Of a stretch of DNA of 64,000 nucleotides, positions 52,257 through 60,541 are shown one piece after another. The notes beneath the pieces were generated by a model. It was not told where the DNA came from and did no database searches. It saw only the letters and a list, made by a program, of their open reading frames with translations. Each line of letters opens with the position of its first letter. The stretch's first letter is position 1. The DNA comes from Kribbella sp. CA-293567 (lineage in GTDB: Bacteria; Actinomycetota; Actinomycetes; Propionibacteriales; Kribbellaceae), in contig NZ_CP114065.1 in NCBI RefSeq assembly GCF_027627575.1, positions 1,488,001 through 1,552,000 on the forward strand. Direction: 5' to 3'. Made by a program: the position numbers and the translations under genes.

Positions 52257-53383
52257 CGACGTACCGGGTGGCCCGACTGGTCACTCCCGACGATGTTCTG
52301 CACAACGCCTGGCTGCAGGTGGTCGACGGTGACATCCACTCCTTCGGCCGGCGCTCCGAGGGGATGCCCGCGGACGGTCAGCGGCCGGTCGACCTCGGTG
52401 ACACGACCGTCGTACCGGGGTTCGTCGACATCCACACCCACGGCGGTGGCGGCTCGACGTACTCGACCACCGATCCCGAGGAGGCGCGCAAGGTCGCTGC
52501 CTTCCATGCCAAGCACGGCACCACGACGACGATGGCGAGCCTCGTCACCGGGCCGCTGGACGAGCTGGTCTCGCAGACGGCCTGCCTCGCGGACCTCGTC
52601 ACCGACGGCGTGATCGCCGGCGTGCACCTGGAAGGACCGTTCCTGTCGGCCGCGCGGTGCGGGGCGCACGAGCCCACGCTGCTGCGCGATCCGGTCGAGG
52701 GCGACGTGGCCAAGGTGCTCGGTGACGCGGTGAAGATGGTGACGATCGCGCCGGAGCTGCCGAGCGGCCTGAACGCGATCCGCCAGGTCGTCGACGCCGG
52801 GGTGGTGGCGGCGCTCGGGCACACCGACGCGACGTACGAGCAGATGATCGAGGGGGCCGACGCCGGGGCGACCGTGGCGACGCACCTCTTCAACGGGATG
52901 CGGCCGTTCCACCACCGCGATCCCGGGCCGGTGGGTGCGGCGCTGAACGACCCGCGGCTGCTGCTCGAGGTGATCAACGACGGCATGCATCTCGACCCGC
53001 AGGTGGTCCGGGTCGCGCTGGCCGCGGCGGGTGTGAACCGGATCGCCCTGATCACCGACGCGATGGTCGCCACCGGGATGCCCAACGGGCGGTACCTGCT
53101 CGGCAGTCTCGAAGTGGATGTGGAGGACGGGCTCGCCACGCTCGCGCACGGCTCACACTCGATCGCCGGCAGCACGCTGACGATGGATGTTGCCTACCGC
53201 AACGCGGTGAAGGCCGGGGTGTCCCTGGTCGACGCGTCGCGGATGGCGTCGACGACTCCGGCCGAGGCGTTCGGCTGGTACACCGTCGGCGGGATCGAGA
53301 CAGGCAAGCGGGCCGACCTGGTCGTGCTGGACGAGGACTACCAGGTCCAGAAGGTGATGCGGGGCGGGTCGTGGCTGGACTGA
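52253..53383 (+). CDS. nagA: N-acetylhexosamine-6-phosphate deacetylase
   Basis: The 376-residue amidohydrolase has metal and catalytic motifs of NagA/AgaA: HTHGGGG, HLEGPFLS, LGHTDAT, THLFNGMRP and ITDAMVA with the catalytic Asp. It removes acetate from GlcNAc-6-P or GalNAc-6-P. It overlaps the ROK kinase by four bases and the PfkB kinase by 13 bases. In this context, where a tagatose-type pathway follows, GalNAc-6-P (AgaA role) is as likely as GlcNAc-6-P. ATG 52253 has GGAGAAGAG upstream. Confidence 0.9.
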   Translation: MTTYRVARLVTPDDVLHNAWLQVVDGDIHSFGRRSEGMPADGQRPVDLGDTTVVPGFVDIHTHGGGGSTYSTTDPEEARKVAAFHAKHGTTTTMASLVTGPLDELVSQTACLADLVTDGVIAGVHLEGPFLSAARCGAHEPTLLRDPVEGDVAKVLGDAVKMVTIAPELPSGLNAIRQVVDAGVVAALGHTDATYEQMIEGADAGATVATHLFNGMRPFHHRDPGPVGAALNDPRLLLEVINDGMHLDPQVVRVALAAAGVNRIALITDAMVATGMPNGRYLLGSLEVDVEDGLATLAHGSHSIAGSTLTMDVAYRNAVKAGVSLVDASRMASTTPAEAFGWYTVGGIETGKRADLVVLDEDYQVQKVMRGGSWLD

Positions 53384-54291
53384 TCGGGACGGTCACCCTC
53401 AACCTCGCGCTCGACGTCACGTACGGCGTCGACGAGCTGGTGGTCGGCGGCAGTCACCGGGTGGCCGCTCCCCGGCAGCGCGCGGGCGGCAAGGGCGTGA
53501 ATGTGGCGCGGGTCGCCGCGACGCTCGGGCACCAGGTGCTCGCGCTCGGCTTCGTCGGCGGGCTGATCGGCGAGCTCGTCGCCGAGGAACTGTTCGACGC
53601 CGGGCTGACCGCGTTGCTCACGCCGATCCGCGGCGAGACCCGGCGAACCGTTGCCATCGTCAACGGTGCCGACGGTGACGCGACGATCTTCAACGAGGCC
53701 GGACCCGAGGTGTCGGCCGACGAGTGGCGCGCCTTCCAGGACCGGATGCCGTGGGCACGGCTCGGCGTTCTCGCCTGCTCGGGCAGCCTGCCGCCCGGTC
53801 TTCCCGTCGACGCCTATGCGGAGCTGGCGATTCGCGCCCGCCACCACGACGTACTGTCGGTGATCGATGTCGGTGGGGACGCTTTGGTGGCCGCCGCGAA
53901 GGCCGGTGCCGTCGTTCGCTCGAACGCTGCCGAACTGCGTGAGGCGCTGGGGGACCTCGGCGTCGAAGAGGGCGCCCGGCAACTGGTGACGGCGGGCGCG
54001 ACCGCGGCCGTGATCACCGACGGAGCCCGCGGAATGGTTGCTGCTAGCAATGAAGGTGTGTGGCGTGCCTTGCCGGTGGAGCGGGTGGCAGGCAACCCGA
54101 CCGGCGCCGGAGACGCCTGTACCGCGGTCGTCGCGGCGGCGGTGGCGAGCGCGTCCGAGCCCGATTGGCCTTCGGTGCTGAAGTCCGCCGTCGCGGCATC
54201 GGCTGCCGCAGTCCTGACCCCCGTTGCCGGGGACATCGACATCGAGGCCTATCGGCGCTGGCAGCCGCAGGTCGTCGTACAGAGTCTTTGA
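53371..54291 (+). CDS. PfkB-family 1-phosphofructokinase/tagatose-6-phosphate kinase
   Basis: The 306-residue PfkB kinase starts GTVTLNLALDVTYGVD, with the RAGGKGVNVARV sugar-binding motif and the PTGAGDACTA ATP/catalytic motif. This pattern fits the subgroup that adds a phosphate at C1 of fructose-1-P or tagatose-6-P. In this operon it should make tagatose-1,6-bisphosphate, or fructose-1,6-bisphosphate, for the aldolase encoded next. GTG 53371 overlaps nagA by 13 bases. Confidence 0.88.
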   Translation: MAGLIGTVTLNLALDVTYGVDELVVGGSHRVAAPRQRAGGKGVNVARVAATLGHQVLALGFVGGLIGELVAEELFDAGLTALLTPIRGETRRTVAIVNGADGDATIFNEAGPEVSADEWRAFQDRMPWARLGVLACSGSLPPGLPVDAYAELAIRARHHDVLSVIDVGGDALVAAAKAGAVVRSNAAELREALGDLGVEEGARQLVTAGATAAVITDGARGMVAASNEGVWRALPVERVAGNPTGAGDACTAVVAAAVASASEPDWPSVLKSAVAASAAAVLTPVAGDIDIEAYRRWQPQVVVQSL

Positions 54292-54316
54292 GGTCTTCAA
54301 AACAAGGGAGTTCGCT

Positions 54317-55153
54317 ATGCCGCTCGTTTCCGGGGCCGAGGTTGTGCTGGGTGCCGCCAAGGACGGCCGTGGCGTCGGCGCGTTCAACGTGATCCAGCTG
54401 GAGCACGCGACCGCGCTGATCGCCGGGGCCGAGCAGGTCGGCGCGCCCGTCATCCTGCAGATCAGCGAGAACGCGGTGAAGTACCACGGCGCGCTCAAGC
54501 CGATCGCCGTCGCCACGCTGGCCGCCGCTGCCGCGGCCTCGGTGCCGGTCGTCGTGCACCTGGACCACGCGATGGATCGCGACCTGGTGACCGAGGCGGT
54601 CGGGCTCGGCTTCACCTCGGTGATGTACGACGGGTCGAAGCTGGACTACGCCGACAACGTCGCGGCCACCACCGAGGTGACGAAGTTCTGCCACGACCAC
54701 GGCGTCTTCGTCGAGGCGGAGATCGGTGAGGTCGGCGGCAAGGACGGCGTGCACGCACCCGGCGCCCGGACCAAGCCGGACGAGGCGCTCGCCTTCGCCG
54801 AGGCGACCGGTGTGGACGCGCTGGCCGTGGCCGTCGGTTCGTCGCACGCGATGACCGAGCGGACCGCCGAGCTGGACTACGCGCTGATCAACGCGCTGCG
54901 TGACGCGGTACCGGTTCCGTTGGTGCTGCACGGTTCGTCCGGTGTCGCGGACGCCGACCTGACCCGTGCGGTCGAGGCCGGGATGACGAAGGTCAACATC
55001 GCCACCCACCTCAACAACGTCTTCACCGCCACCGTCCGTCAGGTGCTGGCCGACCAGCCGAACCTGGTCGACACCCGCAAGTACCTCGGCCCCGCCCGTA
55101 CTGCGGTCGCGACCGAGGTAGCTCGCCTGCTGACGCTGCTGAAAGCGGTCTGA
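54317..55153 (+). CDS. Class II ketose-bisphosphate aldolase
   Basis: The 278-residue zinc aldolase has VGAFNVIQLEHATAL, HLDHAMDRDL (zinc ligand and catalytic Asp), VEAEIGEVGG, VGSSHAM, LHGSSGV and TKVNIATHLN, the family's phosphate-binding end. It cleaves tagatose- or fructose-1,6-bisphosphate to triose phosphates; VKYHGALKP and the length fit GatY/KbaY-like members. AAGGGAG six bases upstream fixes the start. It is the last gene of the amino-sugar operon; no isomerase/deaminase (AgaS or NagB) is present between the genes. Confidence 0.88.
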   Translation: MPLVSGAEVVLGAAKDGRGVGAFNVIQLEHATALIAGAEQVGAPVILQISENAVKYHGALKPIAVATLAAAAAASVPVVVHLDHAMDRDLVTEAVGLGFTSVMYDGSKLDYADNVAATTEVTKFCHDHGVFVEAEIGEVGGKDGVHAPGARTKPDEALAFAEATGVDALAVAVGSSHAMTERTAELDYALINALRDAVPVPLVLHGSSGVADADLTRAVEAGMTKVNIATHLNNVFTATVRQVLADQPNLVDTRKYLGPARTAVATEVARLLTLLKAV

Positions 55154-55162
55154 CCCGGCGCG

Positions 55163-56215
55163 CTAGGTCAGGTCGCGCCTGATCCGCCAGAAGCAGAAGC
55201 CGGTCAGACCCGTGGCCAGCAACAGGAACAGCCCGAACTCACGCCATTGCAGGTCCCAGAACCGGCTCGCGGGGTGGTAGCTGATCTGTTGCCGGTAGCC
55301 GTCGTCAGCCAGCCGCTGGAGGCACCTGCTCATCGGCGGCCGGCCGGCGGACTCCGCCTCGGTGGCTCTGGGTCCGGGCGGACCGCACTCCGCGATGTAG
55401 CTGGGCAGCGTCTTCTGCACCTGGCCGGCGGAGTTCACGGTCCGCTCGGAAAGCTTCCAGAAGCCTTCGCCTTCGAGTTTGGCCTCGATCCGCAGCACCT
55501 GCGGATCCTCCTCGGGGCCGGACAGTTGCAGTCCCCGCATGTTCTCGGGGGTCACGACGACACTCGCCTCGAGCGGCGTCATCAGGTGCGGCCGGAGCAG
55601 TAGCGGTGACAGCACCTGGATCGCGATCACGGCGGCCAACGTGACGGCGATCGCGACCACGCTGCGCCGGACGACCAGGCCGACCGCGACGCCGAGGGCG
55701 AAGGCGAAGGCCGCATAGCCGATCGGTACCACGCCACGGGCACCGAAGACCGGCGGCAGCATCCTGGGGATCTCGAACACGCCGGCCGCCTGCCCCGCGC
55801 CGATCGCATCGTCGATCGGATCGGACCACCAGGTCACCGCGAGACTGAGCAGGCCGGTGAGGGTGATCGCGCTCAGGCCGGTGACGGCGAGCTTGGTGAC
55901 CAGCCAGCGGGTGCGGCTGATGCTCTGGTTCCAGACCAGCCGGTGGGTGCCGGCCTCCAGCTCCCGGGCGATCAGTGGTGCGCCCCAGAAGGCGCCGATC
56001 ACCGGCGGAGCGGCGTACACGAGGACCTGGCCGATCGAGTACAGGTAGGTGTTGATCCGGTCGAACTGGAGCTGCTTGAGGAAGCCGCCGGCGTACTGCT
56101 GGTAGTCGCCGGCCAGGCCGGGGCCGGTCACGGCGAGGAAGCCGCCGAGGACGGCGACGGCGATGCCGAGCACCAACGCCTGCAGGCGGAACTGCCGCCA
56201 GGTCAGCCAGATCAT
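55163..56215 (-). CDS. ABC-2 type transporter permease
   Basis: The 350-residue permease has six membrane helices, with the first at LQALVLGIAVAVLGGFLAVTG and a cluster at residues 85-205. An approximately 110-residue external loop with two cysteines precedes the last helix. ATG 56215 overlaps the ATPase stop by four bases. Together with the GntR-ABC genes upstream this is a YtrA-type module that exports or senses cell-envelope-active compounds; no substrate can be named. Confidence 0.86.
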   Translation of the reverse strand: MIWLTWRQFRLQALVLGIAVAVLGGFLAVTGPGLAGDYQQYAGGFLKQLQFDRINTYLYSIGQVLVYAAPPVIGAFWGAPLIARELEAGTHRLVWNQSISRTRWLVTKLAVTGLSAITLTGLLSLAVTWWSDPIDDAIGAGQAAGVFEIPRMLPPVFGARGVVPIGYAAFAFALGVAVGLVVRRSVVAIAVTLAAVIAIQVLSPLLLRPHLMTPLEASVVVTPENMRGLQLSGPEEDPQVLRIEAKLEGEGFWKLSERTVNSAGQVQKTLPSYIAECGPPGPRATEAESAGRPPMSRCLQRLADDGYRQQISYHPASRFWDLQWREFGLFLLLATGLTGFCFWRIRRDLT

Positions 56216-57114
56216 CGCTGCACCTCCAGCAGCGGCCGGTTGTTCTGCGGCGCCGTCGCCGAGCGGCCCATGTACGCGAGGACGACGTCCTCGAGCGTGA
56301 GCTGCGAGATCGTCCAGGCCGGGTCGAGGATCGGTTCGTCGGTGCGGATCAGGAAGGTCGACTGGCGGTCGGTGTGGCTGGCGGCGATCACGTGCTGGTT
56401 CTGCGGCATCGATTTCTCTTCGCGACGGGGGCCGACCAGGCGGTAGTGGGTGGCGAGCAGGGTGTCGATGTCACCGCTGACCTGCACGCGGGAGTCGACG
56501 AGGACGACCAAATAGTCGCAGGACCGCTCGACGTCCGAGACGAGGTGCGAGGAGAGGATGACGCTCAGCTCCTGCTCGGTGACCGCCGCCATCAGGTCCT
56601 GCAGGAACTCGCGCCGGGCCAGCGGATCGAGCGCCGCGACCGGTTCGTCGAGGATGAGCAGCTCGGGACGTTTGGCGATGCCGAGCGTCAGGGCGAGCTG
56701 TGCCCGCTGACCGCCGGACAGCTTGCCCGCCCGCTGTTTCGGATCCAGCCCGAGGCTCCGGATCCTTGCCTGGGCGAGCGAATCGTCCCAGCCCGGGTTC
56801 AGCCGGGCACCGAGCTGAAGATGATCGGCGATGCTCAGCCGCGCGTACGTCGGGGTGTCCTGCGCGACGAAACCGATCTTGGCCTGCCGCGGTCCACCGG
56901 CCGGGGCGTCGAGAACCTCGATCGTGCCGGTGGTCGGCGTCAGCATCCCGACGGCGAGGTTCAGCAAAGTGCTCTTGCCGGCGCCGTTCGGGCCGACCAG
57001 ACCGACCACGCGACCGGCCGGGACCTCGAGCGTGCAGTCGGTCAGCGCCCAGCGACGGCCATATTTCTTGCCCAGACCCTGGGCGCGCAACGCTGCTCGT
57101 GAGACGGCGGTCAC
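56212..57114 (-). CDS. ABC transporter ATP-binding protein
   Basis: The 300-residue ATPase has Walker A GPNGAGKST, signature LSGGQRAQL, Walker B ELLILDEPVAALDP and the H-loop SSHLVSD. The C-terminal 70 residues are an extension typical of exporters paired with an ABC-2 permease. GTG 57114 overlaps the GntR stop (GTGA), and its stop overlaps the permease start, so three genes are coupled. Confidence 0.94.
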   Translation of the reverse strand: MTAVSRAALRAQGLGKKYGRRWALTDCTLEVPAGRVVGLVGPNGAGKSTLLNLAVGMLTPTTGTIEVLDAPAGGPRQAKIGFVAQDTPTYARLSIADHLQLGARLNPGWDDSLAQARIRSLGLDPKQRAGKLSGGQRAQLALTLGIAKRPELLILDEPVAALDPLARREFLQDLMAAVTEQELSVILSSHLVSDVERSCDYLVVLVDSRVQVSGDIDTLLATHYRLVGPRREEKSMPQNQHVIAASHTDRQSTFLIRTDEPILDPAWTISQLTLEDVVLAYMGRSATAPQNNRPLLEVQR

Positions 57115-57515
57115 GCTATGTCCTCCTGAGCGCCGGACCGAAAGGTGGTCCGGAACAACGCCTCGATGCTCTCGTCGTCCAGGCCGGCCTTACGGGCCTT
57201 GGACAACCAGAGTTGCAGGTCCCGCCGCAGCGGTCCGTGGGCGGCCAGGCTGTGGTCGGTCAGCGTCCGGGTCACGAAGGTCCCGCGCCCCGGCCGGGCC
57301 GCGACCAGATCGTCGTGCTCCAGCTCGCGGTAGGCCTTCAGCACGGTGTTCGGGTTGATCGCCAGCTGCCCGACCACGTCCTTCACCGTCGGCAGCTGAT
57401 CCCCCTCCCGCAACAGCCCCAGCCGCAGCGCGTTCTTCACCTGCTGAACGATCTGCTGGTACGGCGACACCCCCGAGCGTCCGTCCAGATGGAACTCGAT
57501 CATCCTCAACCCCAT
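57111..57515 (-). CDS. GntR-family regulator (YtrA-like) of the ABC module
   Basis: The 134-residue protein has a GntR winged helix (SPYQQIVQQVKNALRLGLLREGDQLPTVKDVV, INPNTVLKAYRELEHDDLVAARPGRGTFV) and only a short helical tail, the YtrA layout. It should repress its own operon and respond to an envelope antibiotic or similar. The start may be 57515 or 57503 (MIEFHLDG, the usual family start). An AT-rich CTAG-GTAA-CTAG repeat sits five bases upstream. Confidence 0.92.
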   Translation of the reverse strand: MGLRMIEFHLDGRSGVSPYQQIVQQVKNALRLGLLREGDQLPTVKDVVGQLAINPNTVLKAYRELEHDDLVAARPGRGTFVTRTLTDHSLAAHGPLRRDLQLWLSKARKAGLDDESIEALFRTTFRSGAQEDIA

Positions 57516-57519
57516 TCAT

Positions 57520-57531
57520 CTAGGTAACTAG
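57520..57531. promoter_or_regulatory. Candidate GntR operator
   Basis: CTAG-GTAA-CTAG is a 4-4-4 inverted repeat in the short AT-rich region between the divergent GntR and photolyase-side sequence, next to the GntR start. Confidence 0.5.
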
Positions 57532-57570
57532 TACAATACCCAGATGGAGGTTGAGGTCAAGGGGTGGTCG

Positions 57571-58836
57571 TCAGCGAATGGCCTCGTACCGCCGCAGTGC
57601 CTCGAGCCGGGCCTCGGCGTGGTCGACGATCGGTTCGGGGTAGTCGGGCGTCCCGAACTCGGGGACCCAGCGGCGGACGTACTCGCCGGCCGGATCGAAC
57701 TTCTTCTCCTGGGTGGCCGGATTGAAGACCCGGAAGTACGGCGAGGCGTCGGCGCCACACCCCGCCACCCACTGCCAGTTCAGCGAGTTCGACGCCAGAT
57801 CGCCGTCCTCGAGGCGCCGCATGAACCACCGGGCGCCGTACTTCCAGTGCACCTGGAGGTCCTTGACCAGGAACGACGCCACGATCATCCGGACCCGGTT
57901 GTGCATGAACCCGGTCGCGGCCAGCTCGCGCATCCCGGCGTCCACGATCGGGTAGCCGGTGCGGCCCTCGCACCAGGCCTCGAAAGCCTCGCCCGGCTCG
58001 TCGTACTGCATTTTCTCGAACGCCGGCCGCAGCGGCTTCCAGGCGGCCTGCGGGTGCCGCGCCAGCAGGTCCGCGCAGAAGTCACGCCAGGCCAGCTCAC
58101 GGCGGTAGCCCTCCGCGCCGGCACTCCGCTGCTGGGCCAGGTCGGCCAGCATCGTTCGCGGGTGGATCTCGCCGTACTTCAGCGGCACCGACATCCGCGA
58201 GGTCGCGTCGAGATCGGGCCGGTCCCGCACCTCGCCGTACTCCGCGACGGTCTTGAGGTACCGCTCCCACTGTTCGAGCGCGACCGCTTCGCCGGCGACC
58301 GCCTCACCGGCCGGCGGCAGTTCCTCGCTGGTGGCCTCGACCCACTCGACGTTGCCGGGGGCATCGACCGGCCCGCGCCAGCCGTGCTCGAGCCAGGTGC
58401 GGAAGTACGGCGTGAACACCGAGTACGGCGTGTTCTGCTGCGTCAGCACCCGCCCGGGCGCGACGGCGTACGGCGAGCCGGTCGCGACGAGCGGGCAGTC
58501 GAGCGCCTTCTCGACCGCGGCATCGCGCCGCTGTCCGTAGGGTCCGTAGTCGGCCGCGATGTGCACACTCGCCGCTTCGACCTCGGCCGCCACCGCCGGT
58601 ACGACGTCCTCCGGGTCGCCGTGCCGGACGACGAGCCGCCCGCCGAGCGCGTCGGAGAGACTGCGCAACGACGCGGCCAGATGATCCCGCCGCCGCCCAC
58701 CGGCCGGGTCCCACAGTTTCGGGTCCAGCACGAACAGTCCGAGCACCTTGCCGCCGCCCGCCGAGACCGCGTCGAGCAGCGCCGGATTGTCCGCCAGCCG
58801 AAGATCCCGCCGGAACCACATCACCGCGATAGCCAT
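57571..58836 (-). CDS. phr: Deoxyribodipyrimidine photolyase
   Basis: The 421-residue photolyase repairs cyclobutane pyrimidine dimers with light. It starts MWFRRDLRLADNPAL; the FAD domain contains GRTGYPIVDAGMREL, NRVRMIVASFLVKDL, DLASNSLNWQWVAGCG and YFRVFNP, class I signatures. The N-terminal domain can bind a folate or flavin antenna. The start at 58836 (MAIAVMWF) is preceded by CAGGAT six bases upstream. It diverges from the DtxR-family gene, with an iron box in the shared region. Confidence 0.94.
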   Translation of the reverse strand: MAIAVMWFRRDLRLADNPALLDAVSAGGGKVLGLFVLDPKLWDPAGGRRRDHLAASLRSLSDALGGRLVVRHGDPEDVVPAVAAEVEAASVHIAADYGPYGQRRDAAVEKALDCPLVATGSPYAVAPGRVLTQQNTPYSVFTPYFRTWLEHGWRGPVDAPGNVEWVEATSEELPPAGEAVAGEAVALEQWERYLKTVAEYGEVRDRPDLDATSRMSVPLKYGEIHPRTMLADLAQQRSAGAEGYRRELAWRDFCADLLARHPQAAWKPLRPAFEKMQYDEPGEAFEAWCEGRTGYPIVDAGMRELAATGFMHNRVRMIVASFLVKDLQVHWKYGARWFMRRLEDGDLASNSLNWQWVAGCGADASPYFRVFNPATQEKKFDPAGEYVRRWVPEFGTPDYPEPIVDHAEARLEALRRYEAIR

Positions 58837-58895
58837 CCGCCCATCCTGTCGGACGCACAACTTTCCCCACCACTCGCCGAGATTCGAACACACGA

Positions 58896-58914
58896 TTGGG
58901 TAAGGCTTGCCTCA
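58896..58914. promoter_or_regulatory. DtxR/IdeR iron box
   Basis: The 19 bases TTGGGTAAGGCTTGCCTCA match the DtxR/IdeR consensus TTAGGTTAGSCTAACCTAA at 14 positions by my count. They lie 10 bases upstream of the DtxR-family start, so autoregulation is likely; the divergent photolyase start is 60 bases away on the other side. Confidence 0.75.
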
Positions 58915-58924
58915 GTAGGTGAGA

Positions 58925-59638
58925 ATGGATGTCGTGAGCGAGCTGATCGATACCACCGAGATGTACCTGCGGACCGTCTACGAGCTGGAAGAAGAAGGCA
59001 TTCTGCCGCTGCGCGCGCGGATCGCCGAACGGCTCCACCAATCCGGCCCGACGGTCAGTCAGACGGTGGCCCGGATGGAACGTGACGGTCTCGTCACGGT
59101 CGAGGGCGACCGGCACCTCGAGCTCACCGCGGTCGGCCGGATGCAGGCCACCCGGGTGATGCGCAAGCACCGGCTGGCCGAGCGGCTGCTGGTGGACGTG
59201 ATCGGGCTCGAGTGGGAGGACGTGCACGCCGAGGCCTGCCGCTGGGAGCACGTGATGAGCGACGCGGTCGAGCTCCGGCTGCTGAAGATCCTCGACAACC
59301 CCACCGAGTCGCCGTACGGCAACCCGATCCCGGGGCTGGAGGAGCTGCTGAAGGACGGTCAGGCGACCGCGATCGGCGACTTCCGCAGCGGTGTCGAGCC
59401 GCTCGACAAGGTGCTCGACCAGGCCATCGGCGACTCCGTCCGGGTGCTGGTGCGGCGGATCGCCGAGCCGGTGCAGACCGACGACGACGCGATGTCGGTG
59501 CTGCGTCGCGCCGGCGCGCTGCCCGGCCGCGAGGTCGACTCGATGCTGGACGCCGAGGGCGTGCTGGTCGGCAGCCGCGAGGCCGGTGGCGTGATCAGCG
59601 ACGAGACCGCCGGCCACATCTTCGTCAGCCTGGTTTAA
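58925..59638 (+). CDS. ideR: DtxR/IdeR-family iron-dependent repressor
   Basis: The 237-residue regulator has a DtxR winged helix (LIDTTEMYLRTVYELEEEGI, RIAERLHQSGPTVSQTVARMERDGL), a dimer and metal-binding domain (HRLAERLLVDVIGLEWEDVHAEACRWEHVMSD, with Cys/Glu/His ligands) and a C-terminal SH3-like domain. It should repress iron-uptake genes when Fe(II) is plentiful. Start choice among GTG 58919, ATG 58925 and GTG 58934 is open; AGGTGAG precedes ATG 58925 closely. An iron box overlaps its promoter. The Nramp gene at 7.1 kb is a possible target but shows no clear box. Confidence 0.93.
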   Translation: MDVVSELIDTTEMYLRTVYELEEEGILPLRARIAERLHQSGPTVSQTVARMERDGLVTVEGDRHLELTAVGRMQATRVMRKHRLAERLLVDVIGLEWEDVHAEACRWEHVMSDAVELRLLKILDNPTESPYGNPIPGLEELLKDGQATAIGDFRSGVEPLDKVLDQAIGDSVRVLVRRIAEPVQTDDDAMSVLRRAGALPGREVDSMLDAEGVLVGSREAGGVISDETAGHIFVSLV

Positions 59639-59712
59639 GACTCCGCCAAGATCCTGCACCCACAGCGCTCGATGCTGTACTGAGCGTGTTCAGGCAGTAA
59701 CGTCTGTCCGCG

Positions 59713-60486
59713 ATGCCTGAGAACGAGATCGACTGGCCGGGCTACCTGCGGGAGTTCCACACCGCGGCCCCGGGCAGCACCGAAGCCCTGTTGTCCCGAG
59801 CGGTGGCCGGGGACCACACGCCCTACCGCTGGCTGGTCCGCGCGGTCTCCGGCGAGGCGCGGCGCGTCCTCGACCTGGCCTGCGGCAACGGGCCGGTCGC
59901 CCGTGAGCTGTACGGGCGGTGGGTGGTGGGCGTCGACAACAACGCGGCCCAGCTGGCCGGCGCTCCCGGCCCGAAGGTCCAGGCCGACGCGCTGCACCTG
60001 CCGTTCGCCAACGAGGTCTTCGACGTGGTCACCTGCTCGATCGGCCTGGCGGTGCTCCAGCCGCTGCCCGACGTCCTGGCCGAGGCGGCCCGCGTACTAC
60101 GTCGCGGCGGCGTCCTGGCCGCGATCGTCCCGGCCGTGCGGCCACTGCGCCGCAGCGACCTGCGCACGCTCACCAGCCTGACGACCCGGTTGCGTTCGAC
60201 ACCGCAGTTCCCGGCCGGTGGCGAGATCAAGGACCTCAAGGACCAGTTGCGCTCGGCCGGTTTCCACGTGATGGAGAGCCAGCGCGAGCGCTATGCGTAC
60301 CGGGTCCGCACCCTCGAAGACGCCCGCATCCTGGTCGGTGCCCTCTATCTGCCCGGTACGTCGGACGCCCGCCGCGAGGCCGCGGCCGGCTGGCTGGCCG
60401 AGCGCGGCGCCGCCTCGGACGGTTTGCAGGTCGCCATCCCGGTCCGCCGGATCACCGCGATGCGCACCAAGTTCGCCCTGAGCTGA
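59713..60486 (+). CDS. SAM-dependent methyltransferase
   Basis: The 257-residue class I enzyme has motif I VLDLACGNGPVAR, the acidic end of strand 2 at VVGVDNN and the post-strand-4 FDVVTCSIGLAVLQPLPDVLAEAARVLRRGGVL, typical of UbiE/small-molecule methyltransferases. The substrate is unknown. TAACGT lies nine bases before the ATG, giving a very short leader. It stands between the DtxR gene and pabB without overlap. Confidence 0.87.
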   Translation: MPENEIDWPGYLREFHTAAPGSTEALLSRAVAGDHTPYRWLVRAVSGEARRVLDLACGNGPVARELYGRWVVGVDNNAAQLAGAPGPKVQADALHLPFANEVFDVVTCSIGLAVLQPLPDVLAEAARVLRRGGVLAAIVPAVRPLRRSDLRTLTSLTTRLRSTPQFPAGGEIKDLKDQLRSAGFHVMESQRERYAYRVRTLEDARILVGALYLPGTSDARREAAAGWLAERGAASDGLQVAIPVRRITAMRTKFALS

Positions 60487-60541
60487 GCCGTCCTTCGGAC
60501 AGTTGGCGCCCTACTGACCGGTCATAGGTACCGTTCATGCT

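Noticed and set aside
57544..59085. A 513-codon plus-strand frame opposite the photolyase
   Set aside because: Shadow frame caused by high GC at third positions; the minus-strand photolyase fits its family throughout.
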